This document shows, one piece after another, positions 5,685-7,429 of a stretch of DNA of 7,429 nucleotides. Under the pieces are notes generated by a model. It searched no databases, was not told the DNA's origin, and saw nothing but the letters and a program-made list of their open reading frames with translations. Made by a program: the position numbers and the translations under genes. Position 1 is the stretch's first letter. Each line of letters starts with the position of its first letter. The stretch is from Klenkia sp. (GTDB lineage: Bacteria; Actinomycetota; Actinomycetes; Mycobacteriales; Geodermatophilaceae): the NCBI GenBank assembly GCA_025966215.1, contig JAOPVM010000434.1, positions 1 through 7,429 on the forward strand, written 5' to 3'.

Positions 5685-6584
5685 ATGACCGCCACCGACA
5701 CACCCACCGGCCCGACGACGCACCCGACCGTGGCGGTGCTGGGCACCGGCGTGATGGGCGCCGGGATGGTCCGTTCGCTGCGCCGGGCCGGTCTCCCGGT
5801 ACGCGCCTGGAACCGGGACACCGCCAAGGCCCGGGCCCTCACCGACTCCGGGGCGCTCGCCCTGGACACCCCGGCCGAGGCCGTCGCCGGCGCCGACGTG
5901 GTCCTCACCATGCTCTTCGACGCCGACTCCACGCTGGCCGTCGTGCGCGAGGCGGCACCCTCGGCCGGCACGGTCTGGCTGCAGACCACCACCGTCGGTG
6001 TCGAGGGCGCGGCCCGCACGATCGCCCTGGCCGACGAGCTCGGCCTGGTGCTCGTCGACTCCCCCGTGCTCGGCACCCGCAAGCCCGCCGAGGAGGGCGC
6101 CCTGGTGATGCTGGCCAGTGGCCCGCGCGAGCAGGTCGAGCCGCTGCTGGCCCCGGTGCTCGCCGCCGTCGGCAGCCGCACGCAGTGGGTCGGGGAGGCC
6201 GGCCGCGGCAGCGCGCTGAAGCTGGTCGCCAACGCCTGGGTGCTGTCGGTGATCGCCGGCATCGCGCAGTCGGTGGCGCTGGCCGAGGGCCTGGGCCTGG
6301 ACGCCGAGGACTTCCTGTCCGCCATCGACGGCGGTGCGATGGACACCCCGTACGCCCGGATGAAGGCCCCGCAGATGGTGGCCGGCGAGTTCCCGGTCAG
6401 CTTCGCCCTGGCCGGGGCTCTCAAGGACGCCGGGCTGATCGTCGAGGCGCTGCGGTCGGCCGGGGTGAGCGACCGGTTGGCCGCCGCGGTGCTGGAGACC
6501 ATGACCGTCGCGACGCAGCGGGTGGGCGACCCGTCGGCCGTCGACATGGGCGCGCTCTACGCCGGGCTGCCGACTCAGGGCTGA
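5685..6584 (+). CDS. NAD(P)-dependent beta-hydroxyacid dehydrogenase (3-hydroxyisobutyrate dehydrogenase-like)
   Basis: The 299-residue cytoplasmic enzyme belongs to the 6-phosphogluconate/3-hydroxyisobutyrate dehydrogenase superfamily, which oxidises beta-hydroxyacids or, in reverse, reduces semialdehydes. The Rossmann domain opens with VAVLGTGVMGAGMV (GxGxxG at 20-25), and Asn43-Arg44 after strand 2 suggests NADP. The substrate segment DSPVLGTRKPAEEGALVMLASG (about 125-146) departs from the usual DAPVSGG form. The catalytic Lys is K179 in GRGSALKLVAN, with N183 beside it. The all-alpha C-terminal domain is complete, and length is normal. I start at ATG 5685, as GTG 5646 directly abuts the tRNA and adds an unlikely extension. 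No ribosome binding site is seen, so translation may be weak or leaderless. The 3' end overlaps the convergent gene by ten bases. The substrate cannot be read from the sequence. Confidence 0.9.
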   Translation: MTATDTPTGPTTHPTVAVLGTGVMGAGMVRSLRRAGLPVRAWNRDTAKARALTDSGALALDTPAEAVAGADVVLTMLFDADSTLAVVREAAPSAGTVWLQTTTVGVEGAARTIALADELGLVLVDSPVLGTRKPAEEGALVMLASGPREQVEPLLAPVLAAVGSRTQWVGEAGRGSALKLVANAWVLSVIAGIAQSVALAEGLGLDAEDFLSAIDGGAMDTPYARMKAPQMVAGEFPVSFALAGALKDAGLIVEALRSAGVSDRLAAAVLETMTVATQRVGDPSAVDMGALYAGLPTQG

Positions 6585-7027
6585 GGCGCGTCGCCCCGCA
6601 CCCAGGAGGCCGGGTCGCTGTCCACCCGGGCCCCGTCGGCCAGCCACCGGGCGAAGCCGGCGGGGTCGCGCCGCTCCAGTTCGTCGAGGGTGTCCTGCCG
6701 CCGCCGGACGACGTGCTGCCGGGTACCGGGCTCCAGCTCGGCACCCAGCGCGCCGGCGGTGCGCAGCCACTCCCGACCCAGCGCGTCGGTGCTGAGGTCG
6801 GTGACCGGGGTGAGCAGCGGGGGTGCCGACGCCACGGGGGTCGGCGGCTCCGGACCCGCCCGGGTCCGCAGGGCGAAGGTCAGCAGCCCGGCCAGCGCGA
6901 CGGCGACCAACAGCCCGGCCACGCCCCCGAGCAGCGAGACGGCCAGCACCAGGGCCAGCACCAGGCCCAGCACCAGGGCCACCGCGAGGGCACCGAGCCC
7001 GGGACCGACGGCGCCACGGGCGGACAC
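6575..7027 (-). CDS. Small actinobacterial membrane protein of unknown function
   Basis: The 150-residue product has a very hydrophobic N-terminal region. It probably makes two close membrane helices (about 11-31 and 33-54), or one long hairpin. A Pro-rich linker (58-75) then leads to a soluble C-terminal domain (about 80-145) with TDALGREWLRTAG, QHVVRRRQDTLDELERRDPAGFARWLADGA, and SDPASWV near the end. I have the impression that this charged DELERRDPAGF segment is shared by actinobacterial hypothetical proteins, but I know no function for it. GTG 7027 is chosen because AGGAGG lies four bases upstream. An in-frame GTG at 7078 has no such site and adds a Pro/Arg stretch. The gene is convergent with the dehydrogenase, its stop lying inside that gene, and divergent from the proline-rich gene. 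Confidence 0.75.
   Translation of the reverse strand: MSARGAVGPGLGALAVALVLGLVLALVLAVSLLGGVAGLLVAVALAGLLTFALRTRAGPEPPTPVASAPPLLTPVTDLSTDALGREWLRTAGALGAELEPGTRQHVVRRRQDTLDELERRDPAGFARWLADGARVDSDPASWVRGDAPQP
6945..6980. repeat. Three tandem 12-base units inside the membrane helix of the small membrane protein
   Basis: AGCACCAGGGCC occurs at 6945-6956 and 6969-6980, and AGCACCAGGCCC (two bases differ) at 6957-6968. On the coding (minus) strand they encode a four-residue Leu-Val-Leu-Ala/Gly period in the first hydrophobic segment. The period is whole codons, so the number of copies can vary without a frameshift. Confidence 0.8.
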
Positions 7028-7204
7028 GACGCCTCCTGGTGCACGGACGGGGCGGGAAGGGACGTGCGGCGTTCGCACCGGGAGCCCCGATCGGATGCCC
7101 GGCGTGCAGGGACCTCACAGCCCACGTGCAGCGGGGGCAGAGCCGGCCCGGGCACCGTCGTCACCACGAGCGGAGACGACCTCCGCGACGGTGGGAGGAC
7201 AGCA
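7028..7204 (+). promoter_or_regulatory. Divergent promoter region with a hairpin leader before the right-edge gene
   Basis: No clear -35/-10 pair is visible on either strand. Near the right-edge gene two mutually exclusive inverted repeats exist. CACCGTCG (7153-7160) pairs with CGACGGTG (7186-7193), which touches the GGGAGG ribosome binding site (7193-7198). Alternatively GTCGTC (7157-7162) pairs with GACGAC (7175-7180). They could modulate access to the ribosome binding site; this is inference. Confidence 0.35.
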
Positions 7205-7429
7205 GTGAACGAGCAGAACCGCCCGGCCGACGCGACCGGGCACGAGGGCGACCGGTACCCGACGCAGGGCCTGCCGCCCCAGCGGCCCCACGGCGCGCCC
7301 GCCCCGCAGGTCCCGCCGCACCAGGGGTGGACCGGACAGCCGCAGCCCGCCGTCCCCACGTACGCGACCGCGAACCCCGGGCTCCCCCCTGTCTTCGTGC
7401 CCCCGCAGCCGGCCCGGCGCACCGGCCGT
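7205..7429 (+). CDS. Proline-rich N-terminus of an unidentified protein, cut by the window edge
   Basis: Seventy-five residues are visible from GTG 7205. They are rich in Pro, Gln, Ala and Gly, have no hydrophobic segment and end in a basic cluster (PARRTGR), so they look disordered and cytoplasmic. The start is secure: GGGAGG (7193-7198) lies six bases upstream. In actinobacteria such Pro/Gln-rich leaders ending in an Arg cluster often precede a membrane helix and an extracytoplasmic domain, for example in HtrA/trypsin-like proteases, but also in DUF4190-type membrane proteins and others. The visible part does not decide between them. It is divergent from the small membrane protein gene. Confidence 0.7.
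   Translation, partial: MNEQNRPADATGHEGDRYPTQGLPPQRPHGAPAPQVPPHQGWTGQPQPAVPTYATANPGLPPVFVPPQPARRTGR

Noticed and set aside
6574..6585. CTCAG-GG-CTGAG palindrome at the convergent dehydrogenase and membrane-protein ends
   Set aside because: Two facing TGA stops automatically give TCA...TGA, so most of the symmetry is explained by the stop codons, and the two-base loop is too small for a full stem.
5625..7118. Open frame of 497 codons on the minus strand
   Set aside because: It crosses the tRNA, is antisense to the dehydrogenase and out of frame with the small membrane protein; the translation is Gly/Arg/Ala/Val-rich without a domain.
1..7429. CRISPR array, insertion sequence, phage or toxin-antitoxin genes
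   Set aside because: No regularly spaced repeats, transposase motifs, terminal inverted repeats or small toxin pairs were seen on either strand.

Overview
The base composition is very high in GC (by eye well above 70 %), GTG starts are common, and strong purine-rich ribosome binding sites sit beside others that are weak or absent. The protein families (DUF5313, a dodecin of the mycobacterial type, an LAxTG sorting signal, an SDR with a C-terminal membrane anchor) point to an Actinomycetota chromosome. A member of Geodermatophilaceae or a close relative is my best guess. That assignment rests on family patterns, not on a search. The window reads as ordinary chromosome with some gene decay; I see no phage, IS element, CRISPR array or defence system.

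Layout from left to right. The left edge (1-489, minus strand) holds the start of a small unrecognised membrane protein, translationally coupled to an internally collapsed short-chain dehydrogenase that keeps its Rossmann start and its C-terminal anchor but has lost the catalytic core. A complete CPA1-type Na+/H+ antiporter follows on the plus strand (620-2257). Facing it is a minus-strand set, read from right to left: a DeoR/GlpR-type repressor, a stand-alone PTS EIIB and a PTS EIIA of the fructose/mannitol class. This gives a regulator and two phosphotransfer proteins with no EIIC permease, EI, HPr or sugar-catabolic enzyme in view. A good promoter lies before the repressor gene, with a TGTCT direct repeat over its -10.

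From 4069 to 4305 there is the 3' end of an LAxTG (class E sortase type) surface protein with no matching N-terminal part, followed by strong hairpins. Then come a DUF5313 membrane protein and a Tat-type, lipobox-bearing Rieske protein as a likely two-gene plus-strand unit. These converge on a minus-strand dodecin, with tRNA-Thr(UGU) upstream of it on the same strand.

The right part has a beta-hydroxyacid dehydrogenase (3-hydroxyisobutyrate dehydrogenase-like) on the plus strand, whose 3' end overlaps a convergent small membrane protein. Divergent from that protein, the proline-rich N-terminus of a gene runs off the right edge.

Functionally the window mixes ion homeostasis (antiporter), sugar-PTS signalling (DeoR, EIIB, EIIA), redox and flavin proteins (Rieske, dodecin, dehydrogenase) and cell-envelope proteins. 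The points most worth a second look are the permease-less PTS pair, the two decayed genes, and the inverted repeats before the DUF5313 gene and before the right-edge gene. None of these amounts to a clearly new system.
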